Source: Marchantia polymorpha subsp. ruderalis
Taxonomy: Eukaryota; Streptophyta; Marchantiopsida; Marchantiales; Marchantiaceae
Reading direction: 5' to 3'
DNA: 64,000 nucleotides
Assembly (NCBI GenBank): GCA_037833965.1
Contig: AP031351.1
Location: 13,900,501 to 13,964,500 of the forward strand
Shown here piece by piece: positions 1 through 12,023 of the stretch; within the stretch, counting starts at the first letter, position 1; each line of letters starts with the position of its first letter. A program made the position numbers and the translations under genes. The notes below the pieces were generated by a model that searched no databases, was not told where the DNA came from, and was given only the letters and a program-made list of their open reading frames with translations.

Positions 1-284
1 GTGAAGTGTCACTCGGTTCACAGATGCCACAGAGAGGAACACGAACTCGTTAGGAGAACCATCCATTTCATTCCTAAAGCTTTCAACGAATTCTCGCACA
101 CGTATATATTCTCCCCATCTTGCACAAATTTGCCATTGCCGATGTTACGTATATACTAGGGTGAGGTTAATTAGCCAAAGTGAGTGAAAACTAGTCCCTC
201 CCCATCGTGCTAGCACAAATGCCATTACCTAAACACAAATGCCATACCGATGTTACGGTATAATGCATAGCATAGTTGTATTTG
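1..284. other. No gene seen; short imperfect duplication
   Basis: I see no coding signal here. Two related stretches, about 112-156 and 198-265, both carry a CTCCCCATC start, an ACAAATGCCATT-like core and a CCGATGTTACG end, so they look like an old local duplication of about 50-65 bp. Confidence 0.4.
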
Positions 285-1304
285 TTATTTGAATCGAGTT
301 TTGTAGTCAAATGTTTGAAATGATCGAAAGTGTGGTGTGAGACGGTTTAGATCATCTAAGCTAACTGGTATGGATGGAGCAACATATTCTTCGTGGAGTG
401 GTCTATTTAACTCATTGTAAAACGCACGGTTGCAAAGGTTGTCTTGTAGCTCCATTAATGATATGAAAATCATGTTCTCCCACTCCATGGGTAGGAATTG
501 TCGCTTGACTCCTGCTTGTTTCTCGAAGGAATGAGATATTATAGCTAAAATTGCCATTTCTCGAAAGAAGTCGGTGAGCTCTTTGTCACTTGAATTGGAT
601 GTATGTGACTTTCAAGTAATTGTTAGCTGTTTGAAAATTGCTGTGTCTCTGAGTCTATCTGTCTCGTCGAAATCTTCACTAGTGTCACACTGCACTGACC
701 AATGTAGGAAGCTAAATGTCCGCTTTGGCTCTTTTAATACTGTCAGTATACCAATCACCGAATTTATTTGGGATCAAGAATTTTCAGTAAGGTGCTTCCC
801 TCAATCTCGGAGAACGACGTTCTTCGTGAGCTCTAAGAGCCCTTTGTAGCTTCCGGTAGGTGAATTGCTCGAGAAAAGACTACTTCGTGGAGTTTCTTCG
901 CCTTGTTGTCGGGGTCGAGTTGACCGTGTGCATTGCTACCCTACACGTACACGGCACCGTCATTGGTTATGGCGCCCGAGTGATGACATCCTGCTGCGAT
1001 GTGCACGCAGCGAAGAGAAAGCCCTCGCACCATCTCGACGAATTGCGAACAGGTCGAGGGGCGTTGTGTGTCCAAATACTCCGCCCTTAAATGTGTCGAT
1101 CAAGACCCTAGCAAGTATTTTGCCCTCGTCGGTGAGCACCAGTATGTGGGCACCAGCACACGCGACGGTGATGGGCTCGAGCTTTGACAAAGACTCGCAC
1201 ACCGTGGGTTTTAGTCGAGACCCGGCATTCGACGACGTCGACGACTGCCCCAGACATCCGTGATCGCCACTGCCCCAAAGAGCTACGCAGTACTTTGCTC
1301 TGTA
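285..1304 (-). pseudogene. Broken RCC1-repeat (beta-propeller) protein gene
   Basis: Reading the minus strand from about 1304 downward gives RCC1-type blade motifs: WGSGDHGCLG near 1280, then VACAGAHILVLTDEGKI near 1110-1160, then in another frame HHSGAITNDGAVYV and GSNAHGQL near 920-990. The pattern of a WG-type turn, then ACG-HT-ALT-DG, is the RCC1 repeat known from chromatin and UVR8-like plant beta-propellers. At least one frameshift (near 1040) and an in-frame stop after YV break it. Downstream on the same strand the frame stays readable with few stops to 285 and ends in a 90-codon stretch with no motif I recognise, possibly the C-terminal part of the same gene. The start lies upstream and was not found. 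Repeat identity is fairly sure; the gene limits and the link to the 285-557 part are inference. Confidence 0.6.
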
Positions 1305-3476
1305 AAGTCTTAGTCAATTAAAGAGGGACACATGCGAGGATAATGTGCATATTTCCTCTGCGGGAACTACGCTGTGCAGAAAAACTCGCACTCCACAGAC
1401 GCAGCACAAGACTTGCAATCGAATCCATTTCTTCCGTAGACGGCACCAGAGCTCGAATTCGATGCGACGGGCTTGGCATTCAAACTCGAACCGTGCACGC
1501 TCGCAGGCACATTAACTGGACTGGTCAGGTTGTGTGGCAAACTGAACTAGTCACGTATGGAAGCAGTAGTCAATTGCGGTAATTAGACTACAAACTAAAG
1601 CCACCCCGGACCGTATGCCTCCGGGCTGACGGCTGGGGCCTTCATACTAACACCTTTATGCACACCGTTCGGATCGAGATACATAGGACCTCACCGTCCT
1701 GCACACTGTTTGGGTCGAGATACAGAGGACCCGAACTCTCTTCTCGAACCCTCCCTCTTCTTTTTGGCCGCTATTCTTTTCTTCCAACTCCCAGGTACCA
1801 AGTGCGTTGAGTGCAGCTGTCATATGCCGCAGTATGCTTTGTACGAAAACTCGAGGAGTGATTTCGGAGCCAGCCGTCGACGTTAATTTGCTGTTAACTG
1901 TGGTAAATGGCAATAGAGTCTGCTTCGACAGCAGTGTGGAAAGGGGTTCTTTCTTATATTGAGTCCGGAAGTAAAATTTATTCCCTTAGGGCATTAGGCA
2001 GATTAGTGCACATCTGATCAGTTTTCCACGTGGTCAGGGCCATGAATGAAGTCTCGTTTGTCACCTGTGTTGAGAAAATATCTAGCAAACAAGAATCCGG
2101 TGTCGTAAGTGGTTTGTGATTTCAGTCCAGAAAGTGAAGTCGACATGTTAGAGTTGATACATTTGTTTTTATTCGCTTGTAGGGATTTGTAATCTCCTTA
2201 GCAAAATAAGCAGAGAGTTCAAAACTCTTCTCCTCACAGTCATATATTTCACAACCTTGGCTTGCTTCAACACAACACTACTTTTCTCCAAGGGAGACTC
2301 CATCCTGGAGATTTTCTCTTCTCTTGCCTTCCACTCTCTATTCTATGTACTAAATTGTTCTATAGCTTCCTTCAGTTAAGAACTTCCACGCATGAAGACC
2401 TGGGCAAATATTACGAACTAGTTCGACACCTCACATACCTCGACTGAAGTGTTACTTGTAAAGTCTAAACATTTCAACATCATGGATTCAGAGTCAGAAA
2501 TTCTGAGGCACACCAGAGCAAACCTCCTCATTCATTTCAGTATGAAGGCGGAGTATCCCACCCTATTGTTCACGGTTATTCCTTAAGACTCAAAGTCATC
2601 GGACGATTGATCTGCCTGCTCTCACAGTGCATAAGGCCCCTTGCCGTATTGACGAGGTGAATCAAGGCCCAACAATGATCAATGAGCCTTAATAGCCTAC
2701 CCATTTGACAACATACATTCCCTCAAGAAAAATTATTCACATCTTAGGACTCCTAGACCCAAACCATAGAAGAGACTTGCTACTTTGACACCCTTACATG
2801 TTGCATAATTGGTGGATCTTAGCGCGTGTAATTGAATATTACTCAGACTGCAAATCTTGCTGCAACTTCAGTTGCTTGGCACATACGTGTTGAGGACGGC
2901 AACTTTATGATAAATGAAAAGACTTAATTGAGTTAATACCTCAAATGAAGACCAAAATATACTAGAAGTGAGAGATTCCTCACACAAAATCCAAAATATC
3001 GCTCAAAGTGAAAAAATTAGGAGTAGTAATGATAACTTGAAGAGTAGGTAAAACTAGTGTTGACAAGAATGAAGTACAATGTTCGGAGACTCTCTATATA
3101 TATACTCTAAGCAAAACCAAGGACTAGCAAGACGTTACTGGAACTTTGAAGTTGGTAATCGTCACCGCCAATGCTACTAGTCCAAAGTTAGAAAGTTCAA
3201 AGCCACTCCTTAGTCCAAGGTTGAAAAAAGTCAATATGATTGGTCTGTGATATCGGTCCATCACATCCGTGACATCATCCCTCTTCAAGCAACGAGTTCC
3301 ACAACATCACATACTCTTCATACAACGAGTTCCACACGTTGCTCTATTTATTTTATCAAAACACTAAACCTAAAAATATATTAGAAGAAGTACGTGTGGT
3401 AATCACATGACTATAGCCTAACTTGATGTTAGTGTTAGTCCAGACGTGTTAGATTCAAACATCTTTGACACTTGGT
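1305..3476. other. No recognisable gene
   Basis: There are only short open frames without motifs. A minus-strand frame of 85 codons at 1656-1913 ends upstream of the RCC1 pseudogene on the same strand and could be a leftover exon of it, but nothing in its sequence supports that. The 2900-3300 part may be LTR of the chromovirus fragment that follows. Confidence 0.3.
3092..3106 (-). promoter_or_regulatory. TATA-rich box in a possible LTR remnant
   Basis: On the minus strand a run of alternating T and A reads as a strong TATA box. About 170 bp upstream of it on the same strand is a purine tract followed by TGATGTCACGG (near 3277). That is the order expected at a polypurine tract and 3' LTR start downstream of the chromodomain fragment at 3480-3838. 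No second LTR was found, so the LTR reading is tentative. Confidence 0.3.
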
Positions 3477-3479
3477 GAA

Positions 3480-3838
3480 AAATGAAATTTTCTGATCATT
3501 TTGGAAGCGTTATTAAGATTAAAATGAGTTTTCCAAGTTTGCTCACTTACTTCATAACCTTGCCAATTTACAAAATATTCTAATTTTTGTTGATTGATAA
3601 GAGAGTCAATGATCTTAGAAACTTCAAATTTTTTTTCTTTGATGAATTTTCATAAATGATAGCAAGTCCAACCAATATGCTATCTTGTTAAGCTGTTTAT
3701 TAACACAAAGAGATCCAAGACTACAATTATCAAGTTTTTTTTTCAGTTGGCGATTCTTCAAATTGCGACACAAAAGCCAAACATCTTCAGTTTTTGTGCC
3801 ATACTTTGTGACTTGCAACATGATCATCACAAATAACA
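3480..3838 (-). pseudogene. Chromovirus integrase C-terminus with chromodomain (fragment)
   Basis: The minus strand from 3838 reads VWLL, RNLKN and later IAYWLDL and MKIH, the usual path through the gypsy integrase C-terminal domain just before the tail. It is followed at about 3633-3485 by a chromodomain: FEVSKIID, then LEYFVNWQGY and SEQTWK. The chromodomain guides integration of chromoviruses to modified histones. The fragment is decayed: the stretch between the two parts lacks the usual FHVS sequence and shows frame changes. It faces away from the integrase core at 3837-4375. Confidence 0.65.
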
Positions 3839-4375
3839 AAATTGCACAATTTTTTTTTCAAAAATGTGTACAAATTTCTTGAACTTCTTGATGACATCAT
3901 CTCTTATTGTTGTTCATGTCGAAGTTCTAACAAACTCTCTTCAAGATTTTAAAATGAAGATCAATCTATCATTGGCGTATAATACTCAAACGAATGTACA
4001 AACTAGACGAGTGAATCAAGTATTGGAGTATTTAAGATGTTTTATCAACTGACATCAAGACAATTGGGTGGATCTACTTCCAGTCGCAAACTTTGTCTAT
4101 AACAATACATTACAAGATTCCGTGCATCAAACTCTGTTACTCACAAATTATGAATTTCATACACGATTTGACTCTTTGAACTTGAGTTTGATAAAAATTC
4201 GGCGGCTCAAGATTTGATTACCAGATTTTTGGAGATTCACAAAGATATGAAAACAAGGATTGTAGAAGCTCAAGGGTGACAAAAGAAAAATGCAAAAAAA
4301 TCTCAAAAGCCAAATCCAAACATCTTAGTTGGAAATAAAGTTTGGTTCTTATGGAGTTTATTCTACTATAAGTAG
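3837..4375 (+). pseudogene. Gypsy integrase catalytic core (fragment)
   Basis: The plus strand shows an integrase core: LDDIISY near 3885 where these proteins have DDIISDRG, then MKINLSLAYNTQT (normally TAYHPQTDGQ) at 3955-3995, RVNQVLEY, CFIN, DNWVDLLP and FAYNN-like NFVYNNTL at about 4080-4110, and NILVGNKVWFL at about 4318-4350. Stops after CFIN and KI show it is dead. It breaks off where the C-terminal domain should begin, and that missing part is found on the opposite strand just upstream (3480-3838). This suggests an inversion within one element. Confidence 0.7.
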
Positions 4376-4784
4376 AAAGTTTATGAACAAAGTTTTCTCA
4401 CTCTACATAACATCAATTATACTTGATTTTTCAGTATCAATGTTACGTCTTGCTTTCTTGTTATTACCTCCATCTTTCTTGTTTTGCGTGTAGTTTTTTC
4501 CAATTTTGAAACTTTGAGTATTTTTTGCACTTTTGAGAGTTTTTGTTTGCAACATTAAATAACTGTTGTCAAGAAAATTCCACACTACAAAAAAATTTTC
4601 TGTTTTGATGATCAAAATGAATTTCTAGTGATCACAACATTCTTTACAACACTATGGATTCTATCATCATAAATTGCCACAATTTGCAACAAAAGTTAAA
4701 TAACTAGCTCCAAACTTGATCATGAATTCTAGTTCAAGCATATGCAATGTCTAACACTTGCATGTTAAGATGTCGTGCAAATAT
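4376..4784. other. No recognisable gene
   Basis: AT-rich sequence following the integrase fragment. No motif, RNA gene or repeat was recognised. Confidence 0.3.
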
Positions 4785-4975
4785 TTATTGTCATACAACC
4801 TACATCGCTGACATACCACACTCACACACACATATGTAAGAAACGAGAGCATGCACGATGCAAATGTATCACAATGTACTAAAAAAACTATCAGTTCTTT
4901 GAGTCCACGCAACTATACTCTTCAATGGGAGTGGAACTAACCTAGGCTCTACCTAGGGTTAACTCAACTAGAATT
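4785..4975 (-). repeat. Hairpin repeat unit, minus copy 1
   Basis: The reverse complement of this stretch contains GACTCAAAGAACTGATAG, a GT-rich track and ATGTCAGCGATGTAGGTTG. These match, in the same order, blocks of the plus-strand units at 42491-42960 and the minus unit at 45930-46270. It is therefore one of at least four copies of a dispersed unit in this window, two of which sit at the ends of the GY element. Confidence 0.55.
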
Positions 4976-5517
4976 AATCCTAAGCCAATGCTAATTTTAA
5001 ACAACATGTATGCATATGACAAAGATAAGATTCTTGCATTTTGCTCCTACAAACATGAACCAAGAGAAAAATAATAGATAGCAAAAAGAGCGAGGGTTTG
5101 AAAAGAGAGAAGAGACAAGCAAGCCAAGAGTTATCTTGTCCTTTGTCTCCAGTCTCTAGACCAACTCCTATTGCTTACCGCAGTCAATTTAAGTAACAGT
5201 AGGTCCGTCCTAACGATGTACGTATGAAGGGTCTCGGTCGTCAATGCAAGGACATACAGTTGGAGTTAATTTAATAAAAATATAAAATATTTGGTTATGT
5301 TAGCAATAATCCAGATCAGTGACGCAGCAACGCACCATGTTGACTCAATGACGGTGGCGATGGATTCAATGTAACTAGTCAGTCATATTAAGTTTTTGGC
5401 TAGATTATCATATGTGTCTCCTAGATTGTTTAATGCGACAAGTTTCATACATAAATAATACATAAATAAAATCAACGCTATTTATGTATTTCCGTAGACA
5501 TAATCAAAAGATCAAAT
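4976..5517. other. No recognisable gene
   Basis: AT-rich sequence between two oppositely oriented copies of the hairpin repeat. It may include the start of the 5' LTR of GY, but no clear TG start could be placed. Confidence 0.3.
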
Positions 5518-5775
5518 GTCATGTATACGCAAAAATTATATTTTGAGTATCGTTCTTAGGATTAGGTCACTCTCGTCGAAAAGAATATATAGTTAGAAAA
5601 ACTCAAAGAACTATCAGTCCTTCGAGTTGAGCCTTTTAGCGTTGCATGTAGTCTTCACTAGATTGGCTATGGTGACCCATAAGCTTCTATATGGATTCTC
5701 TAATAAGTGAGTGGGTTGGACTCAGCTTGTGTGATGTTTGTGCTCTAAACTAGTGGAGTTTACACAATTTGATTG
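5518..5775 (+). repeat. Probable 5' LTR part of GY
   Basis: This stretch is colinear with 42631-42888 without a length difference. Shared blocks include GTCATGTATAC, TCACTCTCGTC, the hairpin region around AACTCAAAGAA and CTTCGAGTTGA, CCCATAAGCTTC, GATGTTTGTG and CTAAACTAGTGGA. The two copies have the same orientation and flank the gypsy coding pieces. Homology stops after TTTGATTG. No standard iMet primer site follows, so the LTR end is not fixed. Confidence 0.6.
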
Positions 5776-6755
5776 CACTAAAAGAACTCATGTTTTAGTT
5801 TACTTTTTCAATTCTTGACAGTAGGTCAGCGGAAGAGATTACGATTCTGCGTGTGTTAGTAAGTGACGGTGTTGTGGACAGGGTTGGCCATAGATGCGTT
5901 TTGGCTGTCACATCATTCACAGATTGTTGGAGTTGATTGCCGTGTTGAAAGATGCTCGATGTGTTCTTGCCAACGAGTCTTGTGAGATTTTGCTGACTTT
6001 CAAAGTTTGACCGAAGAGAATTCTGGACTGATACATTTCAAATTGATGAATTCACTGGTTGTATTTGCTACTGTTTAGGTGGCGACATGAACAAGTAGTT
6101 TTCAATCATTTGTTTGAATTTTACTCGACCAAATTGTGGAGTTTGGACGAGAAGCAGGTTCTGAGTTGTGAGAGGACTTAGCCATGATTCATTTTCAGTA
6201 GAAAGGAGACATCAATCTTGATAAAATACAAGCTTATGGTTGTGCAATGGGAGCTATGAAGATTATCAATCCGTCGGTATACTGAAACCGTGAGTCTATT
6301 ATTTCAAGTAAAGTCGGTTTTGAGTTTTTGTTGCTCGGTCCAATGTGACATGCTCTTCATGGCTTCTCACACCTTGAGGTGGTGATAAATCCCAAGGAAT
6401 TGAAAGATCAAAAGCTTGTTCGGCCGCGGCACGGAATTTCAACAAAGCGTGTGTACTTTGCACGCTTTGTTGAATTTGTGTGCAGTGTTGAAATTCAGAC
6501 TGTGGCATCCCAACCTGTGTACTTTGCATAGGTCAGGAAGCCACCGTATGAATTCCTTGAGCTTCTATAAAGCCACGACCAACTCAAATAAATGATAATT
6601 GGAGCTTGTTGTTGAGAAAAATCAGACCGTAGCAATGATTCTTCTATAGTGAGTTTCACTTTCAGTAGAAATCCGCTGAGACTTTCATGGGGGAGAGAAG
6701 AGAAGTATCTCATTGATGTTGCATGAGGTTTTGGTGAATTTTTTGTTCGGAGGAT
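5776..6755 (+). other. GY internal leader, no recognisable coding
   Basis: By position this is the 5' internal part of GY. Several short frames exist but none shows a gag, zinc knuckle or protease motif that I can name. It contains a strong hairpin at 6438-6474. Confidence 0.35.
6438..6474. repeat. Hairpin, 14-bp perfect stem, 9-nt loop
   Basis: TTCAACAAAGCGTG (6438-6451) is followed by TGTACTTTG and then by its exact reverse complement (6461-6474). A looser echo with the same TGTACTTTGCA core follows near 6516-6528. Confidence 0.7.
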
Positions 6756-7189
6756 TGTGGTGCTTAGTTTTTTTTATTTTTGCATAAATAACAAAAACTT
6801 AAACATATTTGTGGTAGAATGTACACGTATAAGTCCTTAGTCATTGGAGTTAGAAGATTTAATGGAAATTTTGGTTGGTTAGGAGAAGAAAGATGGAATC
6901 CGCCTTTGGCTGAAGACCTTCGGATCTTTGGATCATCGACGAAGACATTTTTGGTAATGCAATAGCCGGATTTTCGGCGAAGATGACAAATCATAATTTA
7001 AACTTGCCAAGGGCTCGTCAAGATCCACACGCGTTGGGAGTACCCATTTGCACGCGTGTGAGAACCGTTAGGGCGTCGAGGGTAAGGGCACAAAGCGGAC
7101 ACATCTGCGCCGACATTGCAATATTAAGAGAGGAAGAGAAAGAAGTGCAATCGATCGATTTTGACAGCAGCAAAAATGCGACCAGAGAC

Positions 7190-7827
7190 ATGACGCCATC
7201 CGCGAAAGCTACTGTGCGGAAATTGGTCCCGCTTAAGTTGCCCTACTATGAGTTGCAAACCTATCAACGAGAGTTCATCGCGTTGCATCTGGATTTTTTG
7301 CTATGGGATTAGAATTGTGTGTCGGCGACCATATGTAAGGAAATGATGGATAACAATCGGAACAAAGGTGACAATCTCTGTGGCAATCCGCTGCTGTGGA
7401 CGCTTAACCATTAGACGAGAGTTCTAGGTCCATGCGCAGGAAAGGATGGAGACTTCATGTTTGATGGGCGCGCCGAAGAATTCAACTTCGCGCCACTCTT
7501 CAAGAACTCGCGGTCGAGTACAAATGAGTGGAAGACGAAAAATTACAAGGACCCGAAGATGCATGCGATTGCATTATGAGTGATACATATCATGCGACCG
7601 CAACGCACGACCTATGTCACCGCATGACAGATCAGCTTCTTCGAATGCGCATTGAGAGAAGAACCAATTCATTGGACGAAGATCTTCCACGATCTAATTT
7701 GGACCAACGTGGGCACCAAATGGAAGGGAGTATTGAGCAATCATCTAATGCCCTACCTAGTAAACTTCTATCGAGGAATGGGGCTATTCGCAAATTAAGC
7801 AAATTTGAGTCTATGCATTCGGGTTAG
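7190..7827 (+). pseudogene. E1 N-terminal domain gene, broken
   Basis: ATG at 7190 starts a frame with LKLPYYELQTYQREFIALHLDFLLWD, followed by a stop at 7310-7312 and later pieces in which EEFNFAPLFKNS, NYKD, RTTYVTA, PIHWTKIFHDLIW and LMPYLVNFYRGMG can be read. These line up with the same motifs in E2-E7 (for example LDFLLWGWNW, NYKD or DYKD, PIHWA, LSPFLINFYR). The function of this domain is unknown to me. Several stops and frame changes between 7310 and 7580 disable it. The C-terminal half of the gene is deleted in this copy. Confidence 0.6.
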
Positions 7828-8896
7828 TAAGCTATGAATGTGCAATTCTGGAAGTTTCTCACTGAAATGTAAGTGTGGGGTCGAACGCGATGTCCGCATG
7901 TGTCGATTGGATTAGTTTCAGGTTGTGTGGACGATTATACTCTGCTCTTTGGACCTTGTAATAACCCACCAAAGGCTAAAACTGCAATATAGCAGCAAAA
8001 GGTCGAACCCACAGGGACAGAGGCAACACATAGAGTACAAAGTGTCATGTTTTAACATACTATTGAGGAGTTTGAATTCTCAGGCTATTGTCACTTCCAG
8101 AAATACTGCAAGTGCTCAACTTAGAGGTCACTCGGAGGACGCACAGTGCAGCGTAGTTCACCCCAACACACACCTGAAACTGTAAAAGCACAACTCAGAG
8201 GCCGATTAGGATCTCTACTTAAGTTTCAGGGGGAAAGTTTTCCAAGAGTACACTTAGAGGATCTGCAGGTAGTGACCCCAACTCCAAATTTACAACTCTG
8301 TCAATAGTCACTGCTAGTGCAGAGCATCCGGGTTGGACTTCCTACTTCGGATGCGGTACCTTCGTCAAACCGAAGTCACTCACACGCGGTGAACAACACA
8401 CTCAACTCACAAAACGCGCAAAGACTACAGAAATCCGAACTGAGAAACCAAGTTGAGGAAAAGATCCAGTGTCACAACTTAACAGTCTATTGACAAGTTT
8501 GAATTCTCAGGCACTAGTCATTCCCAGAAATATTGCGGAGGCTACCCCCGAAGGCACCTCAAGCAGCGTAACACACACAACCTGAATTTCAATCAAGGCT
8601 TATTCCGAAGTTAACAAAACTTCACTTTTGCATTCAGGGGGGAAAATCTCGAAGGAATACTAACAGGGAAAATCGTCTGAAGGTGTAAGTCCGAACTTGC
8701 TTAAATCTTGACTAGACAATCTGCTAGCTCAGAACATTCGGACGAAGGCCGTCAGCTACAAAATGCGGTAACTTCGACAAGCTATAGCTCCTCTTGCGCG
8801 GTGACAGAATGAAAGACACAAAACGCGCAGAGAAAACGAGTTTCTGAACTGAACTTCCGAAACTGGAAAAATCCCCCAAGGCCAACGCCTTGAACT

Positions 8897-8904
8897 ACTT
8901 TATA
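8897..8904 (-). promoter_or_regulatory. Conserved TATA-like box of E2
   Basis: The minus strand reads TATAAAGTAGTTCAAGGCG, the same block found in E3, E4, E5 and E7 at the same place, just after the coding end and about 0.95 kb before the element's 3' end. A small CAAGGC/GCCTTG hairpin follows directly. Confidence 0.55.
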
Positions 8905-8994
8905 CCCTCTAACATCCTAACTACCTAACACTCTACTCTACGCTTCAGCGGCTATGCCTCCTATGCGAAGGCCGAGTACTCACTAACTCCCTAC

Positions 8995-11298
8995 CCGTTC
9001 AATCGTCTGCTCTCATGCGCAATCCGAGCCGCCGCAACACCTCGGTCACCTCTGCCTCGGGGTTCGCAATGGCGTCCAGCGACCTCAAGAGGAATGACTA
9101 CAACCGCTTCGTCACGCGCCGCCGGCTCCGACTGTCACCAGACATCAAAGCTGCCGCACGAATCTCCATCTCGCGCAAGGTCATTCTCTACCGCGCCGCA
9201 ATCTCCCAGCGAGTATAACCTCTACGACACCGATCAACTCGCGCTATTAACTCCTCCCGCGTGCGATCTGTCGTGCGCCGGTTGTGGCCTTCAACCTCCA
9301 TCAATTGTAACTCTGCCTTCGCACGCTGCGCTTTCAATTTGTCACACTGCGATTGCAGTCGATCCAGTAATTCCTCAAACGCCTTCCGTGCGATCTCACT
9401 CTGCTTCAGCAACCGCGTTTGCCGCACGAGCTCCTCTGTCAAGATGCGATTTTGAGCTTGCCCAGAATTGAGCTCCGTCTCGATCTTCGCACGCAGATCT
9501 TCAATTTCGCGCTGGGCATTGGCCGCCACATCATCTCGTAGCTCAAGCGCTTTCTTCTGCAATTTTCGTAAAATGGTAAACTATTCTTGCAAGAAATCAT
9601 ATCGCTCCTCCAGCTGCCGGTACTTCTAGTCCAGGGCTATCAACTCGGGATTCGTCGCTACCTTGATCCGAGTCCGATTCCTAACCAACTCAACGTAGGA
9701 TCCACGATGGCGTGGATCCTCGTACTTGGTCGCCTTGTGATCAAGGTACCAAAGTAGTGGTACCACTTGCTCACAGAGCACCCCGGTTGGTGTACCTCGC
9801 ACCGACTCCACTTCCTCTTCCTCCGAAGCCGTGTCGTCTACGGTGTCGAGGATCTCTGTCGCCGTAGAAATCCTCGGAGATTCTATCGAGCTGAGTCGCG
9901 CAGCTTCTTCTGCCGCGGCCTCCGCTCCACGTCTTGCTAATACTTGCAAAGGGGTGGTAGAACTTGCTCCCAGTGGGCCTGCGTCACCTACCCGGACTAC
10001 TATCGCCGAAGGCGTTTGTGCCGAAGGCACACGTGTCTCCTCCTTTCTGCCTTCGTCTGCCGTAATTTGCTTCAGGTGCTTCTGCGCCGAAGGCGTTTTC
10101 GCCGAAGGCGCTTGGCCCGAAGTCCGTTGAGCCGAAGGCTCCTCCCTACACTGCTCCTGCGCCGAAGGCACCTGTGCCGAAGGCTCTTGACCCGAAGGCG
10201 AGTCATCAAAGGGTACTTGCTCAAAAGGCAAGCACTTCTCCATTGCAGGCATGTTGGCCGTTGCCGCATGTCGTCTTCCTTGGCCCGAAGGCCTACACGC
10301 TTCCTCTGAAGGCACACGTGCCTTCGGTGCAGGGAGATCCGTTGATCTCCCAAGAACTTCTGCACTCACATCCTACTCCGAGGATGGTGAGTCTCTCGTG
10401 GCGGCGGCTCGACCTGTGTCCGCGCTGCTCGCCGGTAGAACTAGCTTGCGTGCCTTCTGCTTTGTTCGGCTTGCGGGCTCGTAGTTCGCCCGACGCCTTA
10501 CTGGAGCAGTGGACACTTCCTGCTGGCTTTGGTCCGCTTCTCCATCCCACTTCCTCTTCCGGGGTGCTCGCGCTCCCCGCGGTTCGTCATCCACTCTTGG
10601 TCGAGCTGGTGGTGTGCTGGCGGGCGTTTCGTCGGGGTCGGTGTCAACCTCGACATCCTTCACATACCTGCCTGGATTTGTTCGTGACAGCAAGGGAAAC
10701 TGTACCCGCTCCGTTGCTGTCAAACATTCCATCGACCGATAAAAATTGATCAAGAAGGGAGAGAGATGATTGATCGACCCCCTCTTCTCCTCCTGCGCAT
10801 GCTGTTGCGTGGCCTTCCACAGAATCCGAGCCCAATGAATCGGAGTTCCTGCCAACGCCAACTCCACAAATCTCACCTGCCAAGATGTCATGTAGGTGGT
10901 CATGTGCGGCTGTAAAATTTGAAGGAGTGCTACCGCAACATTCTTCCGCTTGTTGTCCTTGTAGTCACGGGTCTTGTATCCGTTTTTGCTCGACTTGCAG
11001 TTCTTGAAAACTGCACCGAAGGAAATTTCTTCTTCCTTCGTGACCTGCACACTCTCGCACTCAAATAGGAGGTCGCCTTACTCTCCCGCGCACCTTCCCT
11101 TCTCTCCGGGTGTGGTCTATAACCTCGCAGAGGTTGGTTCCTCTCTCGCCGCCACTTCCGAACCATCGCCGGGCACACCCAATTCCATCCCCACAGAAGG
11201 AAATCGAGCTTCACTGCCATCAGCTCATCTTGAAATGCGCGCAAACCGATCTACGGCACTCTAAGTGGAACCATCTGCAGTTGAATTGACTTGGCCAT
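8995..11298 (-). pseudogene. E2 two-domain protein gene, a few stops and one frameshift
   Basis: The minus strand starts at ATG 11298 with MAKSIQLQMVPLRV, the family N-terminus. LDFLLWGWNW and RPHPER follow in this frame; a frameshift near 11080 leads into a long frame from 11050 to about 8995. That frame holds GYKTRDYKD, YMTSWQV, PIHWARILW and LSPFLINFYRS, then a proline-, serine- and glutamine-rich linker with many PSAQ-type steps. It continues with an acidic patch (EEEEVES), LLWYLDHKATKY, GSYVELVRNRTR and a coiled coil with LTEELVRQTRLL and LQSQCDKLKAQRA, and ends near RRLGLRMRAD. In-frame stops lie at the N-terminus (near 11253), at 10370, at about 9627, in 9563-9625 and at 9188. Function unknown. 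The even decay and few breaks suggest the frame was coding when the copy inserted. Confidence 0.7.
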
Positions 11299-11639
11299 TT
11301 GGAATCGCGAAAATACCTGTGAGCTCTTGCTTCTGCTGCCGCGCACTCTCCGTGCAAATTCGCTCTGCAACTCTCTCGTCAAACTTTCCCGCACACTCTC
11401 CGCAAATTCTCCTGCTGCGCGTACGAAATCGAGCAAATGCAAAATTGGAAATGCGAGATCTTGATCGCCGAAGGCGATCAAGATTTCTCATCGTTTGACA
11501 CTTGAGCTGGTCGCGGCCCGCTTAAATGCTATGCCGGCGCGGAGGCGTAACGATCCGATTTGCACGCGTGAATTCACGCTCCGCCTTTGAGCGAATTCCC
11601 AAACTTGTACATTCAATCTTGATCACGCTGATTTCCGCC

Positions 11640-12018
11640 GACGCCGTTCTCCGTCCGCGTACCGCCGAAGGCGCTCGCGGCGAAGGTACAAGCTTCCGCT
11701 ATTTTCTTTGTACTTTCTTCTTCCGCCAAAGGCAAGTCCTTCCGCCGAAGGCGCATCATAGAGGCGAATGCAAGACCTAACGACGAAGACGGCGCTAGCA
11801 ACGAAGGCGCTGAAGCGAAGGAATCTATCGCCGAAGGCATATCGCCGAAGACGTCCGTAGTGACGAGGTGATTTCCCTTTGACGAAGGCGATCCGTGTCG
11901 CATGCTTCGTACGTCTTCAGCAAAAGCTCCTCTGCAGAGGTTTGAGCCGAAGGCGCTTGCTTCTTCTTGCGCCGAAGGCCCTTGAGCCAAAGACCATCAA
12001 CAAAGGAGCTTATGCCAA
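11640..12018. repeat. GCCGAAGGCG decamer cluster in E2 leader
   Basis: The decamer GCCGAAGGCG and one-base variants recur about a dozen times with irregular spacing, continuing after the chromovirus at 17077-17090. The core CGCC-GAA-GGCG can fold into a tiny hairpin. The same word also fills the linker coding part (about 10010-10330), where it is read in more than one frame. Confidence 0.75.
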
Positions 12019-12023
12019 AGGCG

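Noticed and set aside
10174..10749. Plus-strand open frame of 191 codons in E2
   Set aside because: It is the complement of the E2 protein frame, kept open by high GC and the decamer repeats.
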